Of a stretch of DNA of 64,000 bases, positions 51,704 through 60,774 are shown piece after piece (positions within the stretch are counted from its first letter, which is position 1; each line of letters begins with the position of its first letter). This DNA comes from Dyella acidiphila (GTDB lineage Bacteria; Pseudomonadota; Gammaproteobacteria; Xanthomonadales; Rhodanobacteraceae): positions 144,340 through 208,339 of the forward strand of contig NZ_JACZZA010000009.1 in assembly GCF_014863405.1 (NCBI RefSeq). Direction: 5' to 3'. The position numbers were made by a program, and so were the translations under genes. The notes under the pieces were generated by a model. That model was not told where the DNA came from and searched no databases. It saw nothing but the letters and a program-made list of their open reading frames with translations.

Positions 51704-53485
51704 CTAGCAATACTCGTTCAAGGCCTCGAACGCGTTCGGCCGCGCAATCAGGTAGCCCTGGATCAAATCGCAGCCCAGGTTGCGCAGCGCGTGCAACTGC
51801 TCCTCGGTTTCCACGCCTTCCGCCGTCACGCTCATGCCCAGCGCATGGGCGAGGCGGATGATCGCCGAGACAATCTCGTTGTCGCGCTGGTTGGTGTCGA
51901 CCTCGCGCACGAAATCCTTGTCGATCTTCAAATTGCGCACGGGCAGGTGGCGCAGGTAGTTGAACGAAGAAAAGCCGACGCCGAAGTCGTCGATGGCGCA
52001 GGTAATGCCCATGCGATGCACCTCCTTCATCGTTTCTGCCGCACGCGGCAGATCTTCGATCAGGCTGCTCTCGGTGACTTCCAGCTCCAGGTCGCCCGGC
52101 GACAGCGGGGTGTTTTTCAGGCTGTCCTGCAGGAACGTGATGAACTCCGGATCGCGGATCTGCTTGCCGGAGATGTTCAGCGAAATGGGGATCGGCTTTT
52201 TCCCCGCCGCGACGCGCGCCTGCATATCCTTGACGATGTTGGTGATCACCAGGCTGCCGAGGCGCACGATAAGCCCCGATTTTTCGGCCACGGGAATAAA
52301 ATCCGCCGGCGACACGTTGCCAAGCTCCGGATCTTTCCAGCGCAGCAGCGCCTCGGCCCGCACCAGTGCCCGCGTATAGATATCGACGATGGGCTGGTAT
52401 TCCAGATAGATGCGATCGTGCAGGATCCCGTCCTGCAGGCGGCGGATCATCTCTTCCTTCAAATGTTCCGGCGTCTTGCCGGCCGAGGAGTGCACCGCCA
52501 CGTTGAGCAACTTGTTGCTGCTGGTATGCGAAGGCAGCACGCTGTCGGCGGCCTGGAACAGCGTGCGCGCGCTGATGCCGTCGGCCGGATACTCGCTGAT
52601 GCCCACGCAGACGGTGGCGTAGCGGCCGTGCGGGAGAATTTCAAAAGCGTTGCCCAGGCAGCGTTCCAGATCGGCGACCAGCGCGGGAATACCTACGGTG
52701 GCATCGCTGGCCTTGAACAAGGCGAAGCTATCCTGGCGCCACGCGCCATAGGTGACATCGGCCGGCAGCAGCCGCAGCCGTTCGAGCAATTCGCGATGCA
52801 GCTCGTCCTCGGGAATATTGAGCGACCTGGCCAGCTCGAACGGACGCAGCCGCCCCAGCCCAAGCACAAACGGCCGACCCTGCTTGATCGCCTCGACCAC
52901 GTGTCCGTAGATTTCGGTACGGCCGAGCACCGGCCGTTCCTCGCCGAGTTCCTTGTCCTTTTCGATTTCCGCCAGCAATTTCCCCACCAGGTTGCGCTGG
53001 CGAATCTCCGACTCCACCAGCTGCGCCAACCGGAGCAGCTGCTGCCGGTCGCTGCTGCTAAGCGTTCTGGGCTTGTGATCGACCACGCATAAGGTGCCCA
53101 GCGGGGTCTTGGCCGGGCTGCGAATCACCGCGCCTGCGTAAAACCGTACGTGCGGCTCGCCGGTCACCAGCGGATTGTCTGCAAAGCGCACGTCGCGGGT
53201 GGCGTCTTCCACCACCAGGAGCTCCGGCTCGTGCAGCGCAAACGAGCAGAACGACACATCCCGCGGCGTTTCCTGCGCATCCCAGCCGTAGGTCGATTTG
53301 AACCATTGCCGATGGCGGTCGACCAGCGTGATCAAGGCTACCGGCATGTTCAGGCTTTGCGCGGTGAGCTGCGTGATGACATCCAGTTGTTCTTCTCTGG
53401 GGCTGTCCAGCAGGCGCAGCGACCACAAATCCCGTTGACGCTTCGATTCGCCCGGTTCCTCGCCGGGCAAGTCTTTCAATGTCAT
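51704..53485 (-). CDS. GAF - degenerate GGDEF - EAL c-di-GMP phosphodiesterase
   Basis: 593 aa. GAF (about 20-165; SLNMPVALITLVDRHRQWFKS, VSFCSFALHEPELLVVEDA), a GGDEF fold with a ruined active site (WRQDSFALF), then EAL (about 345-590) with EALLRW, SLNISGKQI, EVTESSLIED, IDDFGVGFSSFNYL, LKIDKDF and AEGVET all intact. It should degrade c-di-GMP under control of the GAF ligand. Probably transcribed with the binding protein downstream. Confidence 0.92.
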   Translation of the reverse strand: MTLKDLPGEEPGESKRQRDLWSLRLLDSPREEQLDVITQLTAQSLNMPVALITLVDRHRQWFKSTYGWDAQETPRDVSFCSFALHEPELLVVEDATRDVRFADNPLVTGEPHVRFYAGAVIRSPAKTPLGTLCVVDHKPRTLSSSDRQQLLRLAQLVESEIRQRNLVGKLLAEIEKDKELGEERPVLGRTEIYGHVVEAIKQGRPFVLGLGRLRPFELARSLNIPEDELHRELLERLRLLPADVTYGAWRQDSFALFKASDATVGIPALVADLERCLGNAFEILPHGRYATVCVGISEYPADGISARTLFQAADSVLPSHTSSNKLLNVAVHSSAGKTPEHLKEEMIRRLQDGILHDRIYLEYQPIVDIYTRALVRAEALLRWKDPELGNVSPADFIPVAEKSGLIVRLGSLVITNIVKDMQARVAAGKKPIPISLNISGKQIRDPEFITFLQDSLKNTPLSPGDLELEVTESSLIEDLPRAAETMKEVHRMGITCAIDDFGVGFSSFNYLRHLPVRNLKIDKDFVREVDTNQRDNEIVSAIIRLAHALGMSVTAEGVETEEQLHALRNLGCDLIQGYLIARPNAFEALNEYC

Positions 53486-53911
53486 CCCCTGTCCCCAGTG
53501 CAAGCTTGCTTCGAGCTGTAGTGAATGAGCGGCGGCGATGGCGGAATCGGCCGCCCGGCCAAGTACGCTTTGCTACGGCGATCCGCGTGAGGCAAATGTG
53601 AAGAAAGCCGCCATGCCGCCGTAGCGGCATGAACCTTGCGCGCGGATCAGGCGGTCTTCAGCGCGTTCCATTGGGACGGAAAAAGAAACTATATCGATGC
53701 TGAAGTGCGGCCCCTTGCCAGGCCTGCGGTGGTGACATCTTTCAGCGCAAGAACGAGTAGCCTAGATCGCCCATATTCCAGGCGACGCGTTTGCGTGGGT
53801 GATGGCACCCCGCTTCGTCGCTTGAAAGCCGCAACACCATCGATGCCGACGCGTGGGCCCGGGGGTAACCGCTCTAGGCGACAACGATCTTCAGCTTAGC
53901 GGAGCGCTGCC
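53486..53911. other. Intergenic region upstream of the EAL and methyltransferase genes
   Basis: About 426 bases between divergent genes. A small hairpin (CATGCCGC-CGTA-GCGGCATG, 53612-53631) lies in it. A 5' AT-rich run near 53680-53700 may hold promoters. No gene seen. Confidence 0.45.
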
Positions 53912-54598
53912 ATGAAAAATCTCATCAAGCGGATTCCCGTGCTCGGCCCCGTTGCACAAAATGTCTACCGTCGCTGGTTCCACCCGCCGCGGCAGTTCCA
54001 CGGCTCGGAGGAATACTGGATCGAGCGCTATCGCGAAGGCGGCAACTCCGGTGCCGGTTCGTATAACCGTCTCGCTGAATTCAAGGCCGAGGTGCTGAAC
54101 GACTTCGTCGTCCGCCACGGCATTGGCGAAGTGATCGAGTTCGGCTGCGGCGACGGCAACCAGCTGACCCTGGCGCGCTACCCGTCGTATCTCGGTCTCG
54201 ACGTCAGCCCGCACGCTATCGAAGGCTGCATGCGCCGCTTCGCCAGCGATCCGAGCAAGTCGTTCCTGCTGGTGCATGACTACGCAGGGCAGACCGCGCA
54301 ACTCGCGCTGTCGCTGGACGTGATTTATCACCTCATCGAAGACGAGGTGTACCACGCCTACATGAATACCTTGTTCGGCGCCGGGCGCGATTACGTGGTG
54401 ATCTATTCGTCCGATAAAGACGAAGTGCCCAGCCAGACCGCACATGTGCGCCACCGCCAGTTCAGCCGCTGGGTGCGCGCCAATGCACCGGGCTGGCGGC
54501 TGCTGGCGCATATACCCAATCGTTATCCGTATGCCGGTGACAACGACACGGGATCACTCGCCGATTTCTATATCTATGGCAAGGGCCGTCTGACCTAG
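53912..54598 (+). CDS. Class I SAM-dependent methyltransferase
   Basis: 228 aa. SAM loop VIEFGCGDGNQLTLARYP, LGLDVSPHAIEGCMRRF and motif IV SLDVIYHLIEDEVYHAYM. An N-terminal stretch (RFHGSEEYWIERYREGGNSG-like) resembles small sugar/lipid methyltransferases. Substrate unknown; no cluster partners. It starts a rightward unit on its own. Confidence 0.82.
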   Translation: MKNLIKRIPVLGPVAQNVYRRWFHPPRQFHGSEEYWIERYREGGNSGAGSYNRLAEFKAEVLNDFVVRHGIGEVIEFGCGDGNQLTLARYPSYLGLDVSPHAIEGCMRRFASDPSKSFLLVHDYAGQTAQLALSLDVIYHLIEDEVYHAYMNTLFGAGRDYVVIYSSDKDEVPSQTAHVRHRQFSRWVRANAPGWRLLAHIPNRYPYAGDNDTGSLADFYIYGKGRLT

Positions 54599-54639
54599 CC
54601 AATTTCAATGGCCGGTGCTGCAAAGGCGAGGTGTCGTCG

Positions 54640-54882
54640 CTACGGGCGTCTACGCCCCAGGGTATCCCCCAGCACCGTCAGCAATAGGCCGGTAATGCCA
54701 GTGAAGAGCGCCCAAAGCATGTTTAGCGAAGCCTTGACGTGCAGCTGCCATAGGGCAATCGCAGCCACCGTCAGCAACAGGCCGACAATCTCAAGCCAGT
54801 GCAGCGGGCGATTGCCGACTTGAAAGTATTTGCCATCGTCCCTGTTTATCCGTTTTCTGAAATCGGCGAGAAAGCTCGTCAT
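54640..54882 (-). CDS. Small membrane protein of unknown function
   Basis: 80 aa. Two hydrophobic helices (WLEIVGLLLTVAAIALWQL and LNMLWALFTGITGLLLTVLG) with a charged N terminus (FRKRINRDDGKYF). Convergent with the methyltransferase. I do not recognise the family. Confidence 0.55.
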   Translation of the reverse strand: MTSFLADFRKRINRDDGKYFQVGNRPLHWLEIVGLLLTVAAIALWQLHVKASLNMLWALFTGITGLLLTVLGDTLGRRRP

Positions 54883-54975
54883 GTCTCTCCATAGATCGCG
54901 GCATGGGCAATTGAATATCGGTACGCGTAAATCGGATGTCGCTTTTGCTACGGGTTCATCGCTGACTAGTACTGC

Positions 54976-55452
54976 TCAGCTGGTTGTATCCAGCGGCACC
55001 AGCAGCCCGCGCTTGAGCGTGCTCAGCGCCACCCGAGTCTGGAACCGGCGGACATTGGCGTTATCCGTCACCAGCCGCTGCATCACCGCTTCGAAGTCCT
55101 CGACGTCGCGCGCCACCACAATCAGCACATAGTCGCCGGCGCCGGTCACGTACCACGCTTCCTGGATACACGGCTCGGCGCCGATCCATTGCTTGAGGCT
55201 GGCCAGCAACTCCGGCCGTTCCCGCTCCACTTCCACGTCGACGATCATCGTCAACGGCCGTCCAGCTTGTTTCGGATCGATCACCGCAACTTCGGCAAGA
55301 ATCACCCCGTCATCGCGCATGCGCGCAATACGCCGTTGCACCGCGGAGGCCGATAGCCCCACCTCCGCACCGATCAGTTCGGCCGGGCGGCGTGCATCCC
55401 GCTGCAGGATGACCAGGATGCGGCGATCGAGCTTGTCCAATTCACTGGTCAT
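54976..55452 (-). CDS. Lrp/AsnC-family regulator
   Basis: 158 aa. MTSELDKLDRRILVILQRDA with the HTH GAEVGLSASAVQRRIARM, then the RAM ligand domain (GAGDYVLIVVARDVEDFE). The frame extends upstream to 55575 without HTH features, so the Met at 55452 is used. Divergent from the broken GST gene. Confidence 0.92.
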   Translation of the reverse strand: MTSELDKLDRRILVILQRDARRPAELIGAEVGLSASAVQRRIARMRDDGVILAEVAVIDPKQAGRPLTMIVDVEVERERPELLASLKQWIGAEPCIQEAWYVTGAGDYVLIVVARDVEDFEAVMQRLVTDNANVRRFQTRVALSTLKRGLLVPLDTTS

Positions 55453-55573
55453 CTGTGCGCATGGCCGGGGCGGGGCGGGGAAAAAGTGCGCGGCTGCGGT
55501 GCAAGTTGCGGGCTGCCCGCGCGGGCGGACTCTAGCATAGCCCGCACCCTCCACCACGCGGGATACCCGTTGC

Positions 55574-56239
55574 ATGAAGCTGCTTTATCAGTCGCACTCA
55601 CCGTATGCGCGCAAAGTGCTGGTGTTCGCCCATGAAGCCGGACTGGCCTAACGCCTCGACGTGATCCACCAAGAGACCAGCCCCGTACAGCGCAACGAGC
55701 AAGTATTCGCCCTCAATCCGCTCGGCAAAGTCCCCGTGCTGGTCTGCGACGACGGCACCGTACTGTTCGATTCCAGTGTCATCTGCGAATACCTCGATGG
55801 CCTGCACGATGGCGACAAGCTCATACCATCGTCTTCTTCGCCGCGCCTGCACGCACTGCTCCAGCAGGCCGTCGCCATGGGCCTGGCCGATGCGGGTATC
55901 GCCGTGCGCTGGGAATCCGAACGTCGCCCCGCTGCCATGCGGTGGGCACCGTTGCTTGAAGGTCATCTGCAGAAAGTCGCGGCCACCTGCGATTATCTGG
56001 AAGCAAGCATGGCCGAGGACGATCCCGTACACATCGGCACCATCGCCCTCGCTACCGCGCTGAGCTGGATCGAATTCCGACAGGTCTACGATTTTTGCAG
56101 CGGCCGTCCACAGCTGTCCGCCTGGTACCGGCGATTCTGCGCACGTGCTTCGATGCATGCCACGCCACTGTGCGGCAACACCATCGACCAGCCGCCATCG
56201 GCCCATTCAGGAGCTGCCCGTGCGCTCGCCATGGATTGA
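55574..56239 (+). pseudogene. Glutathione S-transferase with an in-frame nonsense codon
   Basis: MKLLYQSHSPYARKVLVFAH is a GST N terminus, but codon 26 is TAA (55649-55651; GLA then stop then RLDVIHQE), where related proteins have Glu (GAA). The rest of the frame to 56239 is intact and conserved: LNPLGKVPVLVCDDGTVLFD, then the helical domain. Restart at the GTG at 55661 would lack the GSH-binding N terminus. Either a recent inactivation or a base error (one base restores it). Confidence 0.85.
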
Positions 56240-56423
56240 TCTGCTTTGTTTACACGGCTACATCACCGACCCGACGCTGCTGCGCAAGCTGGCCACATCG
56301 CCACCGCAGGCACCTCGACCGCGACCGCGCACCAATCGCCCGCGCATCGCCCTGGTCAAACAGGCTGCTGCGTCATGGCGCCTGTGCCTTGGCATCGGCG
56401 ATGGCTTGCTGCGTTCGCAGTAA
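56220..56423 (+). CDS. Hypothetical 67-aa protein overlapping the GST end
   Basis: Starts with GTG at 56220 behind AGGAG (six bases), inside the last 20 bases of the GST frame. VRSPWIDLLCLHGYITDPTL then a Pro/Arg-rich region (PPQAPRPRPRTNRPRI). No known domain. The good ribosome site and overlap suggest it was co-translated with the GST. Confidence 0.5.
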   Translation: MRSPWIDLLCLHGYITDPTLLRKLATSPPQAPRPRPRTNRPRIALVKQAAASWRLCLGIGDGLLRSQ

Positions 56424-56599
56424 CCGGAGCAGGGTGCGCGCGCCCAATCGGTTAAAACATGTCATGTCGCTGGCCGCCATGACAGTTGCACGCCGCCGAC
56501 AGCGCATGAATCAAGCTTGACTCAAATAAGGGATTATTCACCGGAGATTGATGTTATCCGCCCAAAACTCGTGCTCCCACAGGCAACGAGGAGCGGTTC

Positions 56600-57019
56600 G
56601 TGAAGAAGATTGCTTCATTGACCATCGCGCTGGCGCTGGGGTGTGCTGGCGTTGCGATGGCGCAGCAGCAGGCATTGAATCAGCAGCAGATCCGTGCGCA
56701 GCTGACCCAGCAGGGCTACACGGATATCCATGATTTGAACTTTGATGACGGCGTATGGACGGCGCGGGCGCGCAGCGGCAATGACGAGCGCGTAAAGCTG
56801 CGCGTGGATCCGATCACCGGCCAGGCTTATCCGGATAAGCAGGTATCGCCGATGAGCGAGTCGGATATCCGCTCCGCCTTGTCAGTGCAGGGCTATACCG
56901 ATGTCCACGATGTGGATTTCGATCATGGCATCTGGAAGGTACGGGCGAAGAATCCTTCCGGTGCGAAGGTGTCGTTGAAGATTGACGCGGATTCGGGCCG
57001 AGTGATTGGCACTAACTGA
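56600..57019 (+). CDS. Exported PepSY-like repeat protein
   Basis: 139 aa. The GTG at 56600 follows GAGGAG and opens a signal peptide (MKKIASLTIALALGCAGVAMA when read with Met). Two PepSY-like repeats: QLTQQGYTDIHDLNFDDGVW and LSVQGYTDVHDVDFDHGIWK, each with a strand that ends in an Asp-Gly turn. PepSY proteins are periplasmic inhibitors or scaffolds. Strong terminator follows. Confidence 0.85.
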   Translation: MKKIASLTIALALGCAGVAMAQQQALNQQQIRAQLTQQGYTDIHDLNFDDGVWTARARSGNDERVKLRVDPITGQAYPDKQVSPMSESDIRSALSVQGYTDVHDVDFDHGIWKVRAKNPSGAKVSLKIDADSGRVIGTN

Positions 57020-57043
57020 ACGCATCGAGCCATCATGGCTTCC

Positions 57044-57076
57044 AGGCCCCATGTGTACGCATGGGGCCTTTTTTTA
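57044..57076 (+). terminator. Rho-independent terminator
   Basis: AGGCCCCATG-TGTACG-CATGGGGCCT followed by a T run (57069-57076), just after the PepSY gene. Confidence 0.93.
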
Positions 57077-57317
57077 TCGGCGTACAGCTTGCTACGTATT
57101 CGGCTACACAGCCGGCGGCGGGTGCACGCACAGCAAAGACCATCCAATTCCTACATACAACCCGAGCATGGCTGGGTATTGTCTTGGGGTCATCGGCGCG
57201 ATGGTGAATGCGATGTCGCCGATGACCCTTGCAGCAATGTGAGGTAAAGACGCGAGCCGTGAGAGCTAGGAACTCCCACGACCCGCTAACCACAATCAAT
57301 TACTAGAGGACTTGATC

Positions 57318-57662
57318 ATGGCTGCCGCCGATCATACGTCACCCGTTTGCCCTTCGGACCGCAACGATCCAAGGCTAGAAGTTTTACGACCGCCCGCCCC
57401 CACGCTCCCCCCGCTACGGAGTTCGGATGCGGAACTGCGCCAGGCCGGCATAGACCAGGATGATCCTTATTTCCTGGCGGTGTTGGCGATCGAGCGCGTC
57501 TTGTCTGCCGACCGCGATTACGTACCGCCGCTCTTGCCTCCCGGCGTACGCCTTTGCGGCCAGCTGCTACCGCTCACCGCCCCCCAACGCTACGGCCTGC
57601 ATACCGCCCTCAACGTTCTGCATCAGCACGTCGACCCGACTCGACGACCGCGCGGCGACTAA
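57318..57662 (+). CDS. Hypothetical 114-aa protein
   Basis: ATG at 57318 behind AGAGGA. Pro-rich start (RPPAPTLPPLRSSDAELRQA), middle helix DDPYFLAVLAIERVLSADRD, C terminus LTAPQRYGLHTALNVLHQHV. No family recognised. A strong terminator (57723) follows. Confidence 0.6.
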   Translation: MAAADHTSPVCPSDRNDPRLEVLRPPAPTLPPLRSSDAELRQAGIDQDDPYFLAVLAIERVLSADRDYVPPLLPPGVRLCGQLLPLTAPQRYGLHTALNVLHQHVDPTRRPRGD

Positions 57663-57722
57663 GCCACGCGGGTACCTATGAGGGCGGCCCCTGGGCGCGC
57701 TCACTGACGGAGCGCGCCTTTT

Positions 57723-57757
57723 GCGGCACGCCGGACGGGTTTGGCGTGCCGCTTTTT
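57723..57757 (+). terminator. Rho-independent terminator
   Basis: GCGGCACGCC (57723-57732) and GGCGTGCCGC (57743-57752) with a 10-base loop and TTTTT after. It ends the 57318 transcript ahead of the next small gene. Confidence 0.9.
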
Positions 57758-57787
57758 CAAGCAAATCGATCAATAAGGATGATGAAC

Positions 57788-58045
57788 ATGGCTGACAAGA
57801 ACCATGAGGCACGCGCGTGCCTGTCGACATTCACTTTCAAGCCGGGTGAAGGCATCGCGCTGGGCATGGCGGTGATTGAGGATGTGTTGCAGGCGTATGT
57901 GAACTTTGAGGAGCGGCATCCGCATCTGGAGCGCACGGTGCGTATGCCGTTTGATGCGCAGAAGCTGCAGCTGCTGCAGGCTACATTGGAGGCGCTGGTT
58001 GATTATGTCGGTAGAGGTGCCGACGGTGAGCGGAGTGGGGCGTAG
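57788..58045 (+). CDS. Hypothetical 85-aa protein
   Basis: ATG at 57788 with AAGGA eight bases upstream (three codons inside the frame's first ATG). MADKNHEARACLSTFTFKPG, then EDVLQAYVNFEERHPHLER and a helical C terminus. Family not recognised. Confidence 0.6.
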   Translation: MADKNHEARACLSTFTFKPGEGIALGMAVIEDVLQAYVNFEERHPHLERTVRMPFDAQKLQLLQATLEALVDYVGRGADGERSGA

Positions 58046-58315
58046 CGAGGTGATTTTGCGAAGTTTGTGCGGAAGTGCTGGATGGTGATTCTAGGAAAGC
58101 GCGTACAGCCTCAGTCCAACCCTCCCCTGCCAGTCGGGGGAGGGAACTGATTGTGTAATGTTCTGCGGGTCCCGGTGGTGGCTGATTAGCGTTACGGTCC
58201 GGTCTGAACAACTTGCCGGTATTGAGAGCCGCGCTTCCGGTCGTCAATTTAGGTGGTTTGAATGGGCCGCTTCGAGTCGGAAGCGGGGATTAGGCTTCGG
58301 ATCGAAAGCTGCCAT

Positions 58316-58831
58316 CTAACGTCCAACTGCTGGCGGCTCGCGGGTAGCCGTTACATCCTGGGTGGTGGTTGCAATCGCAAATGCGGGCGATTTAACGTCA
58401 AAGCTTTGGAATTGCCACTCGCCGTCGCGTTGAACCAGTCGAACGGCAAAATAAACTTCGCCATGCTCCATCGTTGCCTCTGCAATATATGACGCCGTGA
58501 CAACTTTACCTTTGACGGTTTCCAGAAATACGTTTGCACCACCGCGCGACCCTTCGTATTTCTTGAGAGCTCCCAACTTCGCAAGAGTCAAAAAAAAGGC
58601 CTGGAACTCTCGTGGCTTGGATTCCGCTGACTGCTTAAGTTCTACGGAGGCACGATTGAGCAAATCATCCTTCGACCAAGTCGCCGCAATGAGCGGAATC
58701 GATGTATCCACAAAAGCCTTGCTGGATGCATCGAGCCCAGATCTAACGTGGCCTAGATAGCCGAATATCCCGCACGCAACGACAATAATTGCAAGAAATA
58801 CAACGCCAAGAACTGATAGAAACCTTCTCAT
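58316..58831 (-). CDS. Array gene: small membrane-anchored protein
   Basis: 171 aa. The ATG (MRRFLSVLGVVFLAIIVVACGIFGYLGH) starts an N-terminal membrane anchor (possibly a lipoprotein), followed by a globular domain (VFLETVKGKVVTASYIAEAT; GEVYFAVRLVQRDGEWQFQS). Last gene of the array in its reading direction. Resembles small DUF-type exported proteins, but I cannot name one. Confidence 0.6.
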   Translation of the reverse strand: MRRFLSVLGVVFLAIIVVACGIFGYLGHVRSGLDASSKAFVDTSIPLIAATWSKDDLLNRASVELKQSAESKPREFQAFFLTLAKLGALKKYEGSRGGANVFLETVKGKVVTASYIAEATMEHGEVYFAVRLVQRDGEWQFQSFDVKSPAFAIATTTQDVTATREPPAVGR

Positions 58832-58915
58832 CAAGACCCCATTACTCAAAGGTCCGCTTCGGGTCGGAAGCGGATATGCCGCATCATCTCTAAGCGGTCA
58901 GCTGAAGCTTCCGAT

Positions 58916-59344
58916 CTAAGAAAGAATGGCCCAAGGTAGTTCCACCTTTACCGTTAGGAGAAAAGTTGTCATTCCCGTGCCATTGAAAGGTTTTTTTAAT
59001 TCTTGTTGTACATACAAAATCTCAATCGCTCTTCCAATTTTGAGATCACGTTGTGCCACTGAACGCTCGATGGGAAGCAGCCATCGAGAACAGAATCCAT
59101 TGGCGTCGGCAATTTCGACCTCAGGATAATCGCCAGTCCGCCCTATCCAAAGCTGATTAATGTTCCCTTCTACTACATGGGTCGGAAGCCGGTCCTGTTT
59201 GATGTTTTCCCACCATTCTTCAGTAGCCACCAATCCATGAGTGATCTTCAGCCCAACAGGTTTTTTGCTTAAGGAGGCCCTTTGAACCTGCTCGATCCGC
59301 CAGCGATCATCGCGAAGGTCGTAAATAACGTTCATGCGATCCAT
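58916..59344 (-). CDS. Array gene: hypothetical protein
   Basis: 142 aa. Contains KPVGLKITHGLVATEEWWEN and LWIGRTGDYPEVEIADANGF, ending in a beta-rich stretch. Unknown family. MNVIYDLRDDRWRIEQV (three residues in) is an alternative start. Confidence 0.55.
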   Translation of the reverse strand: MDRMNVIYDLRDDRWRIEQVQRASLSKKPVGLKITHGLVATEEWWENIKQDRLPTHVVEGNINQLWIGRTGDYPEVEIADANGFCSRWLLPIERSVAQRDLKIGRAIEILYVQQELKKPFNGTGMTTFLLTVKVELPWAILS

Positions 59345-59401
59345 TTACATGATCTCCGGACCTATTTCTCATGGCAGCTACGGGTCGGAAGCAGACATTA
59401 G

Positions 59402-59878
59402 CTATTCGTAGCGGCGTGCCCAGAAAAGCATCGCTTCAACACTGCGCTTCAATTTAGGTTCGCTACAACTATCAATCAGATCGTCCAAGAACGCGATGAC
59501 TTCCTCCCGCCCAAAAACCTTGCACCAATACGAAGGAAGCTCGCTGACACTCAAGTTCCAGTGTTGCGCTGATGCGTAAACGGACGCGTCTAGTGCGATG
59601 GGAGACGAAGGAGCCACGCTCAGCAATATCGTGGCTGCCAATTTCTGCCGTTCGTAGTGGTTTTTCTGCAAGTTCGGATCATAGAAGAACGACATGAGGC
59701 CAAAGTAGGCCTCTTTTTCAGTTGCGTTACCGCAACTGAAAACGAGCTGTCGCTGCTGCTGCGGGTTGGACGCGCCAAGTTCATCAGCCGCAGACGCCAC
59801 CTTCTCAATTACCTTGCTGCGATCCCATGAGTTCACAAAGTCACCCGATTCGCCCACTGAGCAGACAACGCGCCCCAT
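59402..59878 (-). CDS. Array gene: hypothetical helical protein
   Basis: 158 aa with start MGRVVCSVGES (59878). The longer frame to 60010 would overlap the palindrome and the next gene, so it is rejected. Middle SCGNATEKEAYFGLMSFFYD then many helices; resembles immunity-type proteins in size and charge. Unknown family. Confidence 0.55.
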   Translation of the reverse strand: MGRVVCSVGESGDFVNSWDRSKVIEKVASAADELGASNPQQQRQLVFSCGNATEKEAYFGLMSFFYDPNLQKNHYERQKLAATILLSVAPSSPIALDASVYASAQHWNLSVSELPSYWCKVFGREEVIAFLDDLIDSCSEPKLKRSVEAMLFWARRYE

Positions 59879-59933
59879 CTGACCCTTCCGCCTCTGAGGT
59901 CCGCTTCGGGTCGAAAGCGGACAATTCACTCGT

Positions 59934-60650
59934 TTAGCCGCCTGCCGATTGTGCCACGAGACGCTGGTTAATAATCTGCAACGCCTGTTCCCTCCAGCCT
60001 GCTTGCGCATCCGTGGGAACTGTATTTGTTACCCCCCTAAGCGCCTGTTGAAGATCATGGGTGTAACCGTTTCGAAGCATCCATACGACCCAGTCGAAAT
60101 GTCCCACCGCTAGTGGCGCGGAGATGCTAGAAACCACGCCATCGTGGTAATTAATGTCTGCACCGCGCTTCACCAACAATGCCGCGCAATCGAAGTGCAG
60201 CTGCAACATGGCGATCATCATGGCGCTCCTTTGATGTGCTGGAGAATTGGGGTCGCCGTGATAGTCCAGAAGCATGTTCAATAGCGGCACATTGCCGGCG
60301 GAGGCAGCCATATAGACTGGTGCCTCCCCTTGTTGCCATGGCTTATTGGGGTCGGCGCCTAGCTCAAGCAATAAATGGATGGCCTCATTGTCGTGTTTGG
60401 CAATCATCCAAATCAGTGGAGTTATGCCGGCTTCGCCGGACGCATTGATGTCTACACCGGCGACAAGTAGCGACTTGGCCTTTTTCTCGTCGTGATCGCC
60501 AGCGGCTCGAATCAGGCTGACGACCTGTGGATCATGAAAGACTTCGCTCGCGGATTTGCCTGCCAACTGCACTGAGCCGCATCCCTGGCTTAGGAGGTAT
60601 ATGGCAGACAGAATCGCAAGCAACCCAAATCTGCGCATTGAAGTAAACAT
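59934..60650 (-). CDS. Array gene: ankyrin-repeat lipoprotein
   Basis: 238 aa. Lipobox Cys24 (LLAILSAIYLLSQGC), then ankyrin repeats: DINASGEAGITPLIWMIAKH, DPNKPWQQGEAPVYMAASAG, DPNSPAHQRSAMMIAMLQLH and ADINYHDG. Membrane-anchored binding module; partner unknown. Confidence 0.82.
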   Translation of the reverse strand: MFTSMRRFGLLAILSAIYLLSQGCGSVQLAGKSASEVFHDPQVVSLIRAAGDHDEKKAKSLLVAGVDINASGEAGITPLIWMIAKHDNEAIHLLLELGADPNKPWQQGEAPVYMAASAGNVPLLNMLLDYHGDPNSPAHQRSAMMIAMLQLHFDCAALLVKRGADINYHDGVVSSISAPLAVGHFDWVVWMLRNGYTHDLQQALRGVTNTVPTDAQAGWREQALQIINQRLVAQSAGG

Positions 60651-60774
60651 GAACCGTTTTCCCTTTTTAAAATAGTGGCGATCGACTTCTGCCTAAATTC
60701 ATGTCCTTTCCAAATTAAAAATGTCCGCTTTGGGTCGTAAGCGGACATCACGAAGCTCGATGTCGCAATTCTAT

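Noticed and set aside
59879..60010. N-terminal extension of the array gene ending at 59402
   Set aside because: It would run through the palindrome and overlap the ankyrin gene; the Met at 59878 gives the regular gene-element spacing.
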